Origin: Tubiluchus corallicola
Taxonomy: Eukaryota > Priapulida > Priapulimorpha > Priapulimorphida > Tubiluchidae
Assembly (NCBI GenBank): GCA_030141605.1
Contig: JAQGDQ010000146.1
Location: 193,933-257,932, forward strand
Length of the DNA: 64,000 nt
Reading direction: 5' to 3'
Position numbers and translations under genes: made by a program. The notes beneath the pieces were generated by a model. The model searched no databases and was not told the DNA's origin. It saw only the letters and a program-made list of their open reading frames with translations. This document shows, piece after piece, positions 10,967-23,702 of this stretch. Within the stretch, counting starts at the first letter, position 1. Each line of letters begins with the position of its first letter.

Positions 10967-11490
10967 ATTTTCAAGAATACTGGTATCGTATAAATATACA
11001 GCATTTTCAGCCTATACAATAGCTCCACTTGATGGCATATAATTCTAGTTTTGAACGGAAGAATTTACTTAAAAACAGGAGCGAAATGCAGCATCCGATT
11101 TCCGAAGCGCGAATTTATTTCTTTTCTTAATCAATATCTATAGGCATAAACTGAATATAATGCCTGTAGAATTTTCACTCAGACTTTGTACAGAAGTAGT
11201 TGTCAAGGTAACACTGAAATTCCAGTAGCTAGTTGACTGATTTTTTTAAACTGTTTCTTCACAACCACATAGACTCAGAAGACGACGTGTAGTGCATAAA
11301 ATCGCACAAATTTATCAAAAAAAGTTAATTTGAACCTCTTAATGACGGCTACTTTGCAAATTGGTTTGATCTGCCAACTTTACACTAGCATTTTACTAAC
11401 CAGCAAAAAAAAAGAAAAAACACGCATACCTAGAAATTCTCTATGCAGTCTAATTTCACAGAGAAAAATTTGCTGATTTTGGAAGTATAG

Positions 11491-11865
11491 TGTTGTGGAA
11501 ATTGCTGGCATCTATTAGAATTACATAGAACATTGTAGAATGTTCCGTTAGAATAATCGTCTTACTGTGTAGAATGTTCTGGAACAAAACTTCTAGAAGC
11601 TTTTCGGGCATGCTATATAAGGCGAAGCAGGCCGCTGAGACGGGAGCACATTCTCTTGTGGTCCGTAGACGAGAGGACGTATTCTCCTGTATACTTACAT
11701 TTTCAGATACACTCAAACGTTTTCCAGATTTTCACGTTTAGTGTAATCATTTCGTGTTCCTTCAAACTTTTGTGTTGTAGAATTCTCGCTTAATAATCTT
11801 GTTTAATTTGACGAAGCGTTTTCTGGTTTTCTCTACGAGCCTTCCGAGAGAAACAAAACACAACA
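11491..11865 (+). mobile_element. Solo-LTR-like copy 2 with heat shock elements
   Basis: The unit starts TGTTGTGG and ends ACACAACA, and matches copy 1 along its whole length except for a region near 11632-11690 that is longer here. It keeps the HSE GAATGTTCTGGAA (11572-11584), a second array TTCTAGAAGCTTT with its last unit decayed, and a good TATA box CTATATAAGG (11613-11622). Flanking bases TATAG and TTTGC do not match, so no target duplication is visible. It lies about 1 kb downstream of the thioester gene. Confidence 0.7.
11572..11622 (+). promoter_or_regulatory. Heat shock elements and TATA box in LTR copy 2
   Basis: A perfect three-unit HSE (GAATGTTCTGGAA) is followed by TTCTAGAAGC and, about 20 bp further, CTATATAAGG. 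The spacing resembles a compact heat-shock promoter. Activity is inferred, not shown. Confidence 0.6.
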
Positions 11866-12574
11866 TTTGCTCATGATTCTTATTATTGTTACTGTTATTA
11901 TTATTATTATTTTGTGATTTGGCATTTAGAAGCTTCTCTGACAACCAAATTAATTTAAACTATGCTGTAAACATTATGAGTTTGTGTAAGCAAGGCTTCG
12001 TCGACTGTGTACTTTGACAAGAAAAAGACAAAGTTTCACTAATATGGAGCACTAAACGCGGCAAGCTTAGTTTGCCATGGGGACCGGTGTACAGACAGAT
12101 GACTTCTGCCTGTCCTCGGGCACATTTACCGGAGTTTCCATGATGATCGAAGTTAAATTTGCTTCCCGATTATTGATAAAAAACCTTTAACATGTTTTTT
12201 GTAGACACTGGAAAAATATGTACAGCTTCTTTTTAAGAAATAGGTTCAAAATACTATACAGTGCATCAAAATCAGGTAAAAATGTGATGCTATTACTGAG
12301 TACCATGTCAGCAATCCTGCTAAAATCTATAAATACAATCTAGGATGAATTAAAAATAAATGATTAAAAGCTTTAAAAATAAAAATTTCTCTTAATAAAA
12401 AACTTATCTGGCAAGCTGACACTGTCTATATGTTTGCTTACTGTACTTACTGGACTAGGGTCTCACTGGCACTTTATAGCCTTACGAGATTCATTGGGAA
12501 TCCTACTGTGTAATGACACAACATATTTAAATGACCGAGCAAAGAGCGTGACCAAAGTAACTTGATAACGGATT
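11866..12574. other. Intergenic sequence with a short ATT/GTT-type simple repeat
   Basis: A TTATTGTTACTGTTATTATT-like run lies at 11880-11915. The rest holds no gene or repeat family that I recognise. Confidence 0.4.
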
Positions 12575-12790
12575 TTACACGTGACGTCTTTTTGATTCTT
12601 TTTTCGTTTTTCTGGAATGTTTGTGTTTATGTTTTCTCTTTTTCTTCTTCTTCTTACTACATGAATGAGCGTTGCTAGAGTCTGAATGGTGCTCAGATTT
12701 TCGACGCTTTTGTTTACAATCATAATCACTATCTGAGTCACTTGATGTTTTCTGTTTTAAAAGACTTTGCAGCTTCTTTAAAAAAATCAA
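12575..12790 (-). CDS. Possible terminal exon of a Lys/Ser-rich nuclear-type protein
   Basis: On the minus strand an open frame of about 70 codons reads KLQSLLKQKTSSDSDSDYDC, then a KQKRRKSEHHS segment and a long Lys/Arg/His run, and ends at TAA. A plausible acceptor (TTTTTTTAAAG) precedes it. Acidic SDSDSD next to basic KKKKKKRKHKHKH is typical of the tails of nuclear RNA- or chromatin-associated proteins. No upstream exon was found on this strand. It could be a real last exon, a retro-fragment, or an AT-biased chance frame. The family is not recognised. Confidence 0.35.
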   Translation of the reverse strand: MIFLKKLQSLLKQKTSSDSDSDYDCKQKRRKSEHHSDSSNAHSCSKKKKKKRKHKHKHSRKTKKESKRRHV

Positions 12791-13345
12791 AAATAATTTA
12801 TAATACGTATTCTTTTAATATGTTTGGACTTCAGACAGCTGCATTCAGATGTACGTACATCTGACTTCAAAGAGATAAATACATTGAGGCAGTAAAGCAC
12901 ATGAAACTACTCAGAAAGGAAATCACAAGACAGACACCTGTTCATTTACCAATCAGTCCAGTCCAGGTCCATTGCTGACTGTCTTTGTTATAGTTGCCCC
13001 AGTGAAGTGGGCAACCAGAAAATTATCGGTTCGGTATGTCTGGCTATCCATCTATCGCAAGTTATTCTCGGCTCTGAAGTATTGTAGGAAGTAGATACCT
13101 CGTACAGTGGTAGAGCATGGTACAGGCTCGCAGCTATAAATTTTGAGTGAACTGTGCAGCTCGAATTTTTACAAATTTTTGATGCTTGTGTAACGAAGTT
13201 CTGTAGCTAATATGCCCATGTTCAGATGTACGTGATCAATAAACACCAGTGACAGCTAAATGATTTATGATTCATCAGGTAACGACAATTGTCTACATGA
13301 TACACCAGTCCATGAGTTAATTAGATGTTTAAATTCGCCAAGATT

Positions 13346-13382
13346 TTCGGAGGCGTGGGTTCGTATCCCACCGCTGCCACCA
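13346..13382 (+). tRNA. Truncated tRNA-Leu 3' half ending in an encoded CCA
   Basis: TTCGGAGGCGTGGGTTCG followed by TATCCCACCGCTGCCACCA matches the variable arm, T arm and acceptor 3' strand of eukaryotic tRNA-Leu. The B box GGTTCGTATCC is kept. No 5' half (A box, D arm, anticodon) is present upstream. The CCA after the discriminator A is not normally genome-encoded in eukaryotes, which suggests reverse transcription of a mature tRNA. Read on the minus strand, it could instead be an extended primer-binding site (TGGTGGCAGCGG...). It is not a functional tRNA gene. Confidence 0.55.
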
Positions 13383-14229
13383 CGCCATTAATTAAAGAAT
13401 GTACCAGCTCTGTCTCAAACACCAAGACGACAAGAATAAATTTAACAACCTTATTGTGACTCGCAAAGCAACGAGGTTATAACTAGAAAGATGAGCGCAA
13501 CCGAAAAATAAAGAAGTTGAAAACAAAAGGGCAACTTTGCAAAAGGGGTAAAGTTGATAACAATAACAACAAAGTGTATACTTTGATAACAACACGCATG
13601 TATACTGGCGTTAGAATATGCAGAGGAATAACAGCGAATCTGAAGTGCAAAACAAAACAAGAAAAAGAAAGAAATCAGCGAGGTGTTACCTACAGGCACA
13701 TTTGCACAGATTCGTTGAACAGCAATGGAGAGAGTCCCGAGAACAAATTGCAAGGCCTTGAAGCAAGGTTCCAGTAATTTATAAAGCTGCCGTTAGATAG
13801 CACTACAAAACAGGATCTAATGGCTGCGCTGTTAGCGTAACTATAGTATGAAATCATCGTAAAACAAACGTCAAATTTCAATAAAAGCTTTCAAGGTGCG
13901 CTTGCTTACGTTGCCATAAATTATCAACATGAAATATGTGCATTTATTGAAGCTGTATAGTATTTACATTAGTCAAAATCCATGCAAGGTTTTTCACGTT
14001 TCTCACAATGTTTTGCTTTAAGTATAAACGAATACGGAATAGTTAAACAGACAAGATTGTAATCTCATGGAAATGAGTATGTATAAGACAGACATAGAAA
14101 ATTTTTATTTATCTCCTTAAAATAACATTTTACAGGGTAAAGGTAAAAATTAATTACGTATATAACATTAATACGAGAGCAGTATAAGTGCGAAGAAGTC
14201 GGAAGATGAATTACAGGAGGTGCAGGAAA
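13383..14229. other. Intergenic sequence without a recognised gene
   Basis: Open frames occur on both strands near 13450-13780, but they overlap, lack splice or family signals and read as low-complexity shadows. I see nothing supportable here. Confidence 0.4.
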
Positions 14230-14276
14230 AAGGGTAGCGAGGGACCAATGAATTGATCATCATGTCAGCTACCCTT
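14230..14276. repeat. Recurring GGGTRGC...GCYACCC hairpin, copy 1
   Basis: AGGGTAGC and GCTACCCT can pair across a loop that includes GATCATCATGTCA. Three related hairpins lie at 16605, 40123 and 45002. Confidence 0.5.
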
Positions 14277-14441
14277 TTATGGTTAAATGAATGAAAAGTT
14301 TGAGGTACTGCAAAAATTAATAGAAAAAACTGAAAACGTAATATATGACAACAGAACATGTGCAAATGTGAAAAATAGGACTACAGAATTTCTCATGGAA
14401 CTTCGATACATGTTCCCTATTAGAAAAGTAGAAACTATGTA

Positions 14442-14859
14442 CAGTCGACCCTCGTTAAACCGGACCCTGTTAGCCCGGATATCGGATAAGACGGACATCA
14501 TCCATGGTAAAGGAAACTGCCCGATTTCCGACCGAGCCGGAGCGCTAAACATAACACGGCCTACGAACTCACCACGAGCCATTGAGGGGCGGAAGCGGCT
14601 CGCAGTGCCACCCAGGCTGCTACAATTCCCGCCAAAATTCAGTTTGCTTACCCTATCGAAAGCACTCGCTAATTTCTTTATCCTCACAGGTTAACTATTT
14701 TAAAGTAATATACAGTATAGTATATAGTGCACAGTATATAGGCCTTATTAAGGTGATTATTCCTTTATAATATAGACCATATATAGGCATATCGGATAAA
14801 TCGGGCAATTAGCTAAACTGGACCACCCCCAATTAGTCCGGTTTAACGAGGGTTGACTG
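14442..14859. mobile_element. pogo/Tigger-like TIR element with TA target site
   Basis: CAGTCGACCCTCGTTAAACC at the left and GGTTTAACGAGGGTTGACTG at the right are inverted copies, both flanked by TA. The 418-bp size and CAGT ends fit a non-autonomous Tc1/mariner-pogo element. It contains no transposase. Confidence 0.8.
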
Positions 14860-14902
14860 TACTGCACAAGCAGCAGATGCGCCACAATTTAATTAATACT
14901 GT

Positions 14903-14937
14903 TGCTGCTGCTGCTGCTGCTGCTAATAATAATAATC
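14903..14937. repeat. (CTG)n-(AAT)n microsatellite
   Basis: A short run of CTG units changes to AAT units. It is intergenic. Confidence 0.8.
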
Positions 14938-15036
14938 AGTAATAGTAACATTGAAAGTAAGTCTTCTTGGAATTAATTAGTAATAATTAGTCAAAGGTCC
15001 AGGGGTAACACCTGAAATGTTTGTTTGCTTATTGCT

Positions 15037-15341
15037 ACTGTTTTATGTTGATGTACCTGGATTTCTATCTAGAAGTTAAAAAGTTAAAATTTATCTGCTG
15101 AAACTATATAGATAAGAAAAGTGGCAAAGTCAATTTTACTGTTTCGTTAACTTTAAGGTTGTTGACTATTGTTGTTAACAATGCCATGTTATTGTTTACT
15201 TTTGTTTTTTGTTCAAAAGAAAGGAGATGTTATGTATTAATGTGTCAGAACGCATTGTAAATAAAGTAGTTCGGCAACACGCATAATGGTGTAGTGTATT
15301 TCGTTAGATAGAAATCCAGGTATATCAACATAAAACAGCTA
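15037..15341. mobile_element. MITE-like element with about 35-bp inverted ends
   Basis: CTGTTTTATGTTGATGTACC...TTTCTATCTA at the left is repeated in inverse at 15306-15341 (TAGATAGAAATCC...ATAAAACAG). The interior is non-coding. Confidence 0.65.
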
Positions 15342-15439
15342 CAACGTGGCCTACTTTTGTACCTAGGAGCCTCCCGATCTTTGTTGCTATTTCCCGCCTT
15401 CCTGAATAATTATTATTATAATCTGCCACATTTCCATGT

Positions 15440-16012
15440 TATGATTTTTCATAAACTACCCGATTTTCAAGTAAGATAAAAACTATACATTTTAACACGA
15501 TTAATACTGCAAAAGCGTTTATGATAATTAAATAATAGATTAAAATCTTAATTAACAGCAGGTTAGTCCAACTATTGATGACATCACAAACTAACATAAT
15601 TTTCAATAGCTAAAATATTTCTTGAGTGCCTTGCACGTGTTTGCGAAAGTGAAAATTGAAGTACAGTGCTACTGTAAGATATTCACTGCGTTGTACTAAA
15701 ACTAGGCAAGTTTTAAAATAAAAATTCAAATTTACCGCTGTGTGTAGTTCATCACAAAGTAACACATCTCAACTGAGAGGTACAGCACCTGTTTTTGTGC
15801 AATGCATTTTTGCAATGCAGGTGCTAATGCCCGTTTAACTATCGAATGGCATAATGCATGTAACAATGAAGAAGTGGTGCGAACGCGAAATTGTGTTTGT
15901 GTGGTAATAATTCTCTCATGTATGTTGTTTTTGAAAAAAATAGTATGTTTCCTTTCATTATTTTTTAAGTAGTAGCTTGTTTTGACCTACAGTTTAAGAT
16001 TGGGTCCAATTT
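15440..16012 (+). repeat. Interspersed repeat family A, copy 1, directly upstream of the ARAP start codon
   Basis: This 570-bp segment recurs at 50868-51478 (same strand) and at 34868-35512 (opposite strand). Shared landmarks are AATACTGCAAAAGCGTTT, TTGTACTAAAACTAGGCAAG, a 'GTACAGCACCTG' block and the end CTACAGTTTAAGATTGGGTC. It has no TIR or coding frame. It ends only 46 bp before the ARAP ATG. Confidence 0.7.
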
Positions 16013-16058
16013 TGCTTTAAATTATTTTCGTAACGCTTCTTTATTTAGTTTGTAGCTT

Positions 16059-16209
16059 ATGGCTTCAATATCATCGGTAACTTCTGGTGACATAGCTGAC
16101 TGGCTTGCTACACTGCAGCTGGATAGATATACGGACAAGTTCCTACAGCGAGGCTACAATTCTTTACTAGAATGCCCGGATTTCACTGAAGAGCATCTCA
16201 AAGCAATGG
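16059..16209 (+). CDS. ARAP: ARAP exon 1 (start codon, SAM domain first part)
   Basis: The exon begins ATGGCTTCAATA (G at +4) with an in-frame TAG at 16053-16055. It encodes DIADWLATLQLDRYTDKFLQ and FTEEHLKAMG, a SAM domain of the ARAP type. The donor is GTAATG and the exon ends in phase 1. A TTTAG just upstream (16043-16047) could be an acceptor after a 5' UTR exon. Confidence 0.88.
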
Positions 16210-19200
16210 GTAATGTTACTTAAATATTTAAGTAGGAGAAAAAGATAATTATAAAAGATATCTCACAAACCTTTCCACACAAAGTTATATTACTTAACGC
16301 TACGCTTACCTGCTTGAAGACTTATGTGACTAGAAAAGAAAGAATCGTAGTATTGCGTGACCAGAAAAGAAATATTAGCGCCATCTCGTTAGATGTCACT
16401 GACTCACTTCCCAGTGAGCACCACTGACTCACCAAAAAACATATTGTTAATCATATTGACAAGATACAGTCAGTAAATAAGTATCTTTATTTATCACCTT
16501 TTTTACAAGAAAAACACGGAGCATAAAATGATAATATGATACAAAGTGACACGATTATTAAATGAATAAATTATCTACGGTAATGATATTCAGGTGATTG
16601 GTGAAAGGGTGGTGAAAAACTAAAAGTTACCAAAGTCAACCACCCTGTAAGTAATGTTGCTATTAGTAATATGCGCAATTATCTTGACGAAGATTTCAGA
16701 ATAAGGTGTGTAAAACTATTGGGAATAAGTTTAAATTTTAACATAAATATCATGGACATAAAGGCATAATAAATACGTATAATGTTGATATTCTAAGCAA
16801 TGTGTAGATTTCCGCATATAGAATTGCCTTACCTCTTACCTTTCATTTACATGTTAGTACTGAATATGGCACGTTTTCAATAAGGCATCTAGATAGTCAT
16901 CTGGCCTCTATCTGCTGTAAAATTACATTATAATGAATAGTACTAATGGCTACATATATATATATGTGTATATATACATATACATACATATGCATATATT
17001 ATATACATAATTGGATACATGCGCTTACTTACACACATATACATAGACATATATATATATATGCTCATATATATACACACATATACATACACATACACAT
17101 AAATATGCATACCTAGCAGAAAAATACAGTAAGTTATGCTTGTTAGCTAGTGTAGTATGCACTGCAAATTATTTTTTCAAACCTTACGCAATGTTATACA
17201 GCTCACAGCTTACAATGTGAATAGTGGTTAAGCAAGCATAAATGATTACTTTTTACCTCTCCAATCTTCTCTGGATGCTTTATCTATATTGAATAAGCAA
17301 CAGTTCTGTTGTCTAAACTTGTTTCAAACAAGAAAAGTCAAATGGCTGTACATAACGATCATCGCGGCAGCTTGAATATACAAGTTTTATACAGCATTAC
17401 TACTAATGCAAGCTCTATGTGCAATAAGGCCAGTATGTAGGGGATTCAAAATGTGAGTAAAGTATTTAAGGGTTTTCTTGTGCTTTAAATTTCTAGCATT
17501 ATGTGTGCTTACTGATTTAAAGCAGGCAGAAATATTGTGTCTTAAGAATTTTGCTGAATGTATTTTGTTGTATGCTGAATAAAGATTCGTCTAAGATTCG
17601 TGACGTGAAAAGATAGTTTTTAAGTCAACCCATTATTTTGTATACGTTACGAAGTAACAGTACTTGTGTACTTGCTAACTGCACTGAATTACATAATTTC
17701 GATTTTAGAAGGGGTTATATTAAATTTTTATTGCACAAATAGCATTGGTTGGTGTGTTTGATTTGTAAATATTTTATTATTTGACTGCAGTTTATCAACT
17801 GTACAAGAAAATATGTGTAGAATTTTTAAGAGACTTTACTTTTTGTCTGCTGTCTGTGTTTGGTGTTACTTAACTGTTTATTATAAAATGCTGTACCACT
17901 CATGCGAATGCCCTTTTACTCTGCACACTGAACTGTTTGTTTGCACTTCGTGCTTTTTTAGTTCCGTATAAAGCTTTAGCTTCGTTGACTAACCGTAGCA
18001 ATTTTTGTCGTGGTTTGTTTGACCTGTGTTAGCTGAGGAATGTGTCTATACATTACTGAGTGCCAGTACACAGTAAGACTAAATGTTGTCGTGACTTGGT
18101 ACCACCAAGTTTGAGGTGTATCTGTGTTTTGCATGCAGTTTATATTTTTTAAATCTAAGCAAGTTGTATTGTAGTGTTGTGTGGATTATTGTACTGCCCG
18201 TGTGTTGACACGCTATATTGATCATCACAACAGCTTGGTGATTTTGTTTAAAAGACAAGAAAAGAGGTGCCTTAAGTAGGTTTCAGAAAAATCGTCTTAA
18301 CAAATTTTATTACTTTATAGCAATTTTATGCACATATCGTACTCGCAAGGAAAGGATTTTTTATTTGTTTTCATTTCAAATCACCCGCAATACTGTTCTA
18401 ACAGCACCATTACATGACGTCATATACGTACAACATAAATCAGGTGAAGAAATGGCAATGTTAAACTATGTCCCAAGAAACTTTCCATGCAAAATTATAT
18501 TACATAGCATTTCTCTTACCAGCTTGAAAGACTTATGTAACTAGAAAAGAATATTATTAATTATTTGAAATGCTTTCACCAATTGGTAAAATGTCCTTGA
18601 CTCCAGGGTGCACCGCTGACTTACCAAAAATGTATTTTTGATCTTATTGTTCAGATACAGTAATTTTATATTTTGTTTAGTTAGTGACATGTGTGCTGCG
18701 AATGCTCTGATTATGTTGTAAAAATTTACACAATGTTATCTAAACTTATTTCAAATGACTTATCGTCAAATTGACTGGATCTCACGGCCATCGCAGGAGT
18801 TGAAATTTACATATTTTATACAGGGTTATAGCCGACGCAAATCTAATAGGCAAAAAGGCAGTACGTAAGTGGTATAAAATTTCAAGACGAATTTTTTAAG
18901 CTTTATGTAAGTGGAAGGTTTTCCACTTACTAGCTTAAAAGTTTTGCCTGAAACCGTATTGCAGTTTCGATCTAATGAAATTGTCAAATGTTTTTTCAGG
19001 CATCGAGTTGCTCGGTCATCGAAAACGTATTCTACACAGGTTTCCAACTGCAAAAGAGCAGGCGCTTTTAATCGCCCGTGTTAAAACGCCGGATACCGAA
19101 GTACCACCTCTTCTGCCTCCCAAGGAACGCAAAACATCTAAGTCACCTGAATGGGACGACATACTGGGATGCGGCTCTTCATCAGCTTCAAGTAGAGTGT

Positions 19201-22200
19201 CTGTTAATGCTCCGTACGAGTGCATTTATGGTAACGATTGGGACCGTACTGGAGCTAAACCAAAACGTTTTCCAAAAACTCATATGCCAGACATGGCTGA
19301 TTCAGTAAACGAGCAACATTATATAAATGATGTTTTTGCATTTCATGATGCTGCGCACGATCAAGATGTTGAACATGATTCTCTTGAACCTCTCGCTTCT
19401 GCTGATACCGTACAGACTTCAAGTGAACATCCGTATGAAAATGTTTCGACTTTGAATAAAAACACCGACCAATATAAAACATCTTCTGTGTCTGGCTTGC
19501 GCGAGGCTGATCAAAATGTCGTGCCCAGCAAACCTGTTCGAAAACCGGTGCCAATGCCGCGAAAGTCATTGGAGAATAAAGTTAGAAATATGTGCGCTGT
19601 AAAAACGGAAGAGGAAGGTGTGAACGTTGCTAACGAGGTGCCTGTACCAGCCAAGCTTAACCCAGTGACAGAGCACGCATGTGTTCCTTCACAACAGAAT
19701 CACACTGATGTGTCTAATGACGAACACTGCAGCTTTAACGTGACTTATGAAAATGCGCAAGAGCTTAAAAATGGGAAACCAATCTCTGTCCTCAGTGAAA
19801 ATGAAAGCAGTACCGATCGCGATTACCCCTTAAAGGGTGACGATGGCCCCGAGATGGGAGTGAAAGAAATTGTCATCGCAGAAACCTATCAACTTTCTCC
19901 ATCGGTGAAAACGAATCAAGATTGTTTTCCATATTCCCAGATTCTGCATGACGTTTCTAACAACGTAGATATGAACCGACTGATAAGTAAAGAGGGCGGA
20001 TACTCTGATGAAAATTTTGAAATGCCTCCGCCTAAAATACCTCCGCCTCCTTTACAAACGAAGACGAACGTTCTAACAGATTTGTCGCGCATTCCTGCTG
20101 TACCCGTGCGACAAGGTGTGTCAACCGTACTCGTAAGTGACGTTGCGCCGCCTATTCCGCCAAGGCCATCCAATCACAACGCTGAACTTGAACTGTTGCT
20201 AAAAACAGGAAGTGATCTAGTTGACATGGAGATTAAAGATGGCACTCTTGGCTTAGGAATTTCTCCTGATGGTGATACCAGGCTGCTCCTCGGAAAGGAT
20301 AAACCAACACCGCAGCTGACATCTCCTACTTCCAGCCAGCTAAAAGAAACCAATGGTGAAATCACAAATAAAAGTAATTTGAAGGAGTGCTCAAAGCCAT
20401 CGGGTAACTGACATTTATCACTTTTTCAAACTGTTTTCTTCTTTTTTCTACAAAGTAAATACAACATACGTTTAACAATAGTCGACTAAAGTAAATCAAC
20501 TTTTGTTTTGTCGCTTAGATTAAATAACTTAGATTAAAGTTTTTCTGGAATGATTTTTTGTGATAGATAATCGCGCAGTCACTTCTAAATTTTGATAAAG
20601 CTTGATTCTGTCAATTTTCCCAACCAATCTTCAGTGAAATCTACTATTTCTGATCCAAAACCCACTTTTTTTTACGAAATTTTACTGCAATCCATGTATA
20701 ATTTTTTTGAGATATTGAGCGGAAAGCATAATGTTTTGACTTGGGGCTGGTCTCCTTAGCAGTTTCTTGTTTAGCAGACATAGTCTCACGAGTTGTGAAA
20801 ACCTGTGTAGGTTTATTGTCAAGTTGTTAAATAACTTACACTCTCATGCACTACCCTTGATGTACCGTCCTAATACTATCTGGAATTCAAGAAATCACCA
20901 GAGATTAAAACTTGTATTAAGTGAAAATACGTTTTCTGTAGGACTCAATATAATTTTTGAGATAGTAGATTGCATTTTGAAATTTCAAACTCAAAGGACA
21001 GAACAAGTCATTCAGTATTTTACTGTTATCACTTAAACTTAGAAAAATATGACAAAGGAATTTGCAAAGAACTGCTTATAAAGCATAAATTTAAAATAAA
21101 CTACCTCTGAATAGTAATTTTCAGGTGCGGTGGTTGCCTCCATTCGCTTGAAAATTATGACGTAATTGGGACACTTTGTAAGTTTTCGTAAGGACGTCAT
21201 GACTTTCCGTAAGCGCGCGCTGCTTAAACTAATTCAAACTTCTGCAGCTTACCTAATGTTCACGCAAAAATATTACAAAATTAACTATCCAATTTTTTTG
21301 TAAAAACTTATTGTACTTTTGCTTAAGACTCACAGTGCACTACTTTTCTTCAAGACAAATGATGTCACTGGAAGAAGAATGTGCATTGAAAATGGGAGCG
21401 CCCAAGCATGAAGCGATCGCGACGTTAAAGTGATTTTACTAATTATATGAGGCGCTTATTGCAGTTTCATTACTAAATCCTTATAACATTTTTTTGCAAA
21501 CATCGAAATAAACTTAACCTCCTAGAAAACTTGTCCTTTCCTTTAATTAGTCGGAATTCAGAATTTTGTTTTTTTAAATTTAAATTAGTGTCGTTTTACA
21601 GATTTTTAATAGATTTTGCGTACGTAAATTTTTCATGCTGCCTTTAAAGAATGGCGTCATGTTTTAACGGGAAATTTGCAAAAATATTTTGATATTGAAA
21701 TTGAAATCTTCTCTTTGTACAGAAAGTGAAGAGAAACACACTCCAAAAAAAGTTTCTGTGTCCCGACCAAAGAGTAAGAAAGGGAGTCAACGCCAAAGGG
21801 TAAGAAAGGTTCACATGCTCTGCTTATTTCTGTCTTGCATATAAAAGATAACGGATACATTTTTATCATATTAAGTCAATATATTTATTTGCTATTCTTG
21901 TGTATGATTAACTGGTCTTGTTTGTTCAAGCAGAGTAACGAACGTATGTCTTTTTGCAAATTAATTGAACCAATGCATAAAAATGAACGAATGAATGAAT
22001 GAGTGAATGAATGAATGGGTGAATGAATGAGCAAATGAACAAAGGAAGGAATGAATGAATGAGTGAGTGAAGGAATGAGCAAATGAATGAATGAATGAAT
22101 GAGCAAATGAACAAAGGAAGGAATGAATGAATGAGTGAGTGAAGGAATGAGCAAATGAATGAATGAATGAATGAGCAAATGAACAAAGGAAGGAAGGAAT

Positions 22201-23671
22201 GAATGAGTGAGTGAAGGAATGAGCAAATGAATGAATGAATGAATGAGCAAATGAACAAAGAAATGAATGAATAAATGAGTTGACATCCACATGTAGTTGT
22301 TGTGTATAATGTGAAGCATGCATGATCATGGCTTATATGGCTTTCATTTAAATTGGTTTCATTTACTTGTAAAAACTAGGCTCACGTCGAACACGTGATC
22401 AAGATGTCACGTGATCACTTGTACGAAATTGCATCATTTGCCTACGACACTGTCACTACTGCCCACCGCAGTTCATTAGGTACACATGTCTATGGCAAAT
22501 TGTGCGATCTTGATCATGGAAACTGCTACGTATGCGCGCAAAGTTCACACTCAGCTTTTAAAAGTATGATAGTCGACTGAAAACTTGGCTGTTTGATGTC
22601 TTGAATTCATCCTTATGATTAAAAACGCTTTCCTTTTAAACATTTCCTTAATATATCTATATATTGCTAATGGTTTTGTACATTTGTATACACATAATAT
22701 GCACATGTGTCTGTAAATGCATATGTTAGCATACAATGCATACACATAATATATATTCCTTTCAGTAATAATATTTTCTGTGTATAAATATTGCAATTGT
22801 AGCAAACAAAAGGAAATGATTTTGTTGCAGAATATTTGATTTGTTGTTTGATTTCAGAAGCAATTTCCTATTGATTTTGCCCGAGGAAATGTGTCACATT
22901 CAGATTATCTGCATAAAACAGGCTCAAATCAGAAAGGTCAGTCAGCATTGCAGATGCAGTAGGTTTAACAAGATCAGGGTTGCCGTTTATACGATAATCA
23001 GCCTTTTCACAGTTCCAGCGATTGACGATGATCGTGAAAAGGACTAAGGTTAATTGAGCCCAATAGCAACGCATTTGTGTATACTTGACAATGCCTCGCA
23101 GCCCATGCTGTTGTAATAGTAACAGTTTTAACAACTAGCTAGAATCATACCTAGTTCATTTTTTCTTGTATAATTAAGTAAAGTCCACGTAAAACAACTG
23201 AAGCGGCAAACGGCTTTGCTTTACACACATGTTACGTCACGGTTGTAGTTAAGATGCGCTGCTGTGATACACTTAACTTTTGACTTACAGCCACTGCGCA
23301 TGCGCACAACGAAACAGTGAAAAGGCTTATTTTCGGAATATATGAAAAATTTGAGGCTTCACACTGTATAAAGAAGAAAGTATACGATAAGTTAAATACA
23401 AAAAATAACTAGAGTTTAAAAAACTGTGAACTGCAGATGTCTAAAATTGTGAAGTTGATTTCATTGTAGTCTGAAGCATACTGGCTGCGGCAGTGGTTAC
23501 AGTTTCTTGAAAAAAAGAGTAATTTCAAAAAGAAGTTCTCTGATGATGACAATGATAAGGCTTGATCCGATGCAAACATTAATTAGCAACATTTTGCTGT
23601 GTTTTGAGAAATTTAACTTTACACTTTTCTTAATGCCACTATAGTTACTTGCTAATAATAATAATAATAAG

Positions 23672-23702
<31 letters not shown>

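Noticed and set aside
13451-13777. Overlapping frames of 86-100 codons on both strands
   Set aside because: They are antiparallel, low in complexity and have no homology that I can recognise.
14287-14694. Overlapping 134-135-codon frames on both strands
   Set aside because: They run across the boundary of the TIR element at 14442 and have no family signal, so they are chance frames.
18975-19000. ATG at 18975 as the start of ARAP exon 2
   Set aside because: A clear acceptor (TTTTCAG) lies at 18993-18999 and the SAM domain continues from exon 1 across it, so the upstream ATG is intronic.
21885-22329. HSFIHSF-repeat open frames on the minus strand
   Set aside because: They arise from the 4-bp GAAT satellite; three frames are open at once and no splice or start context supports them.
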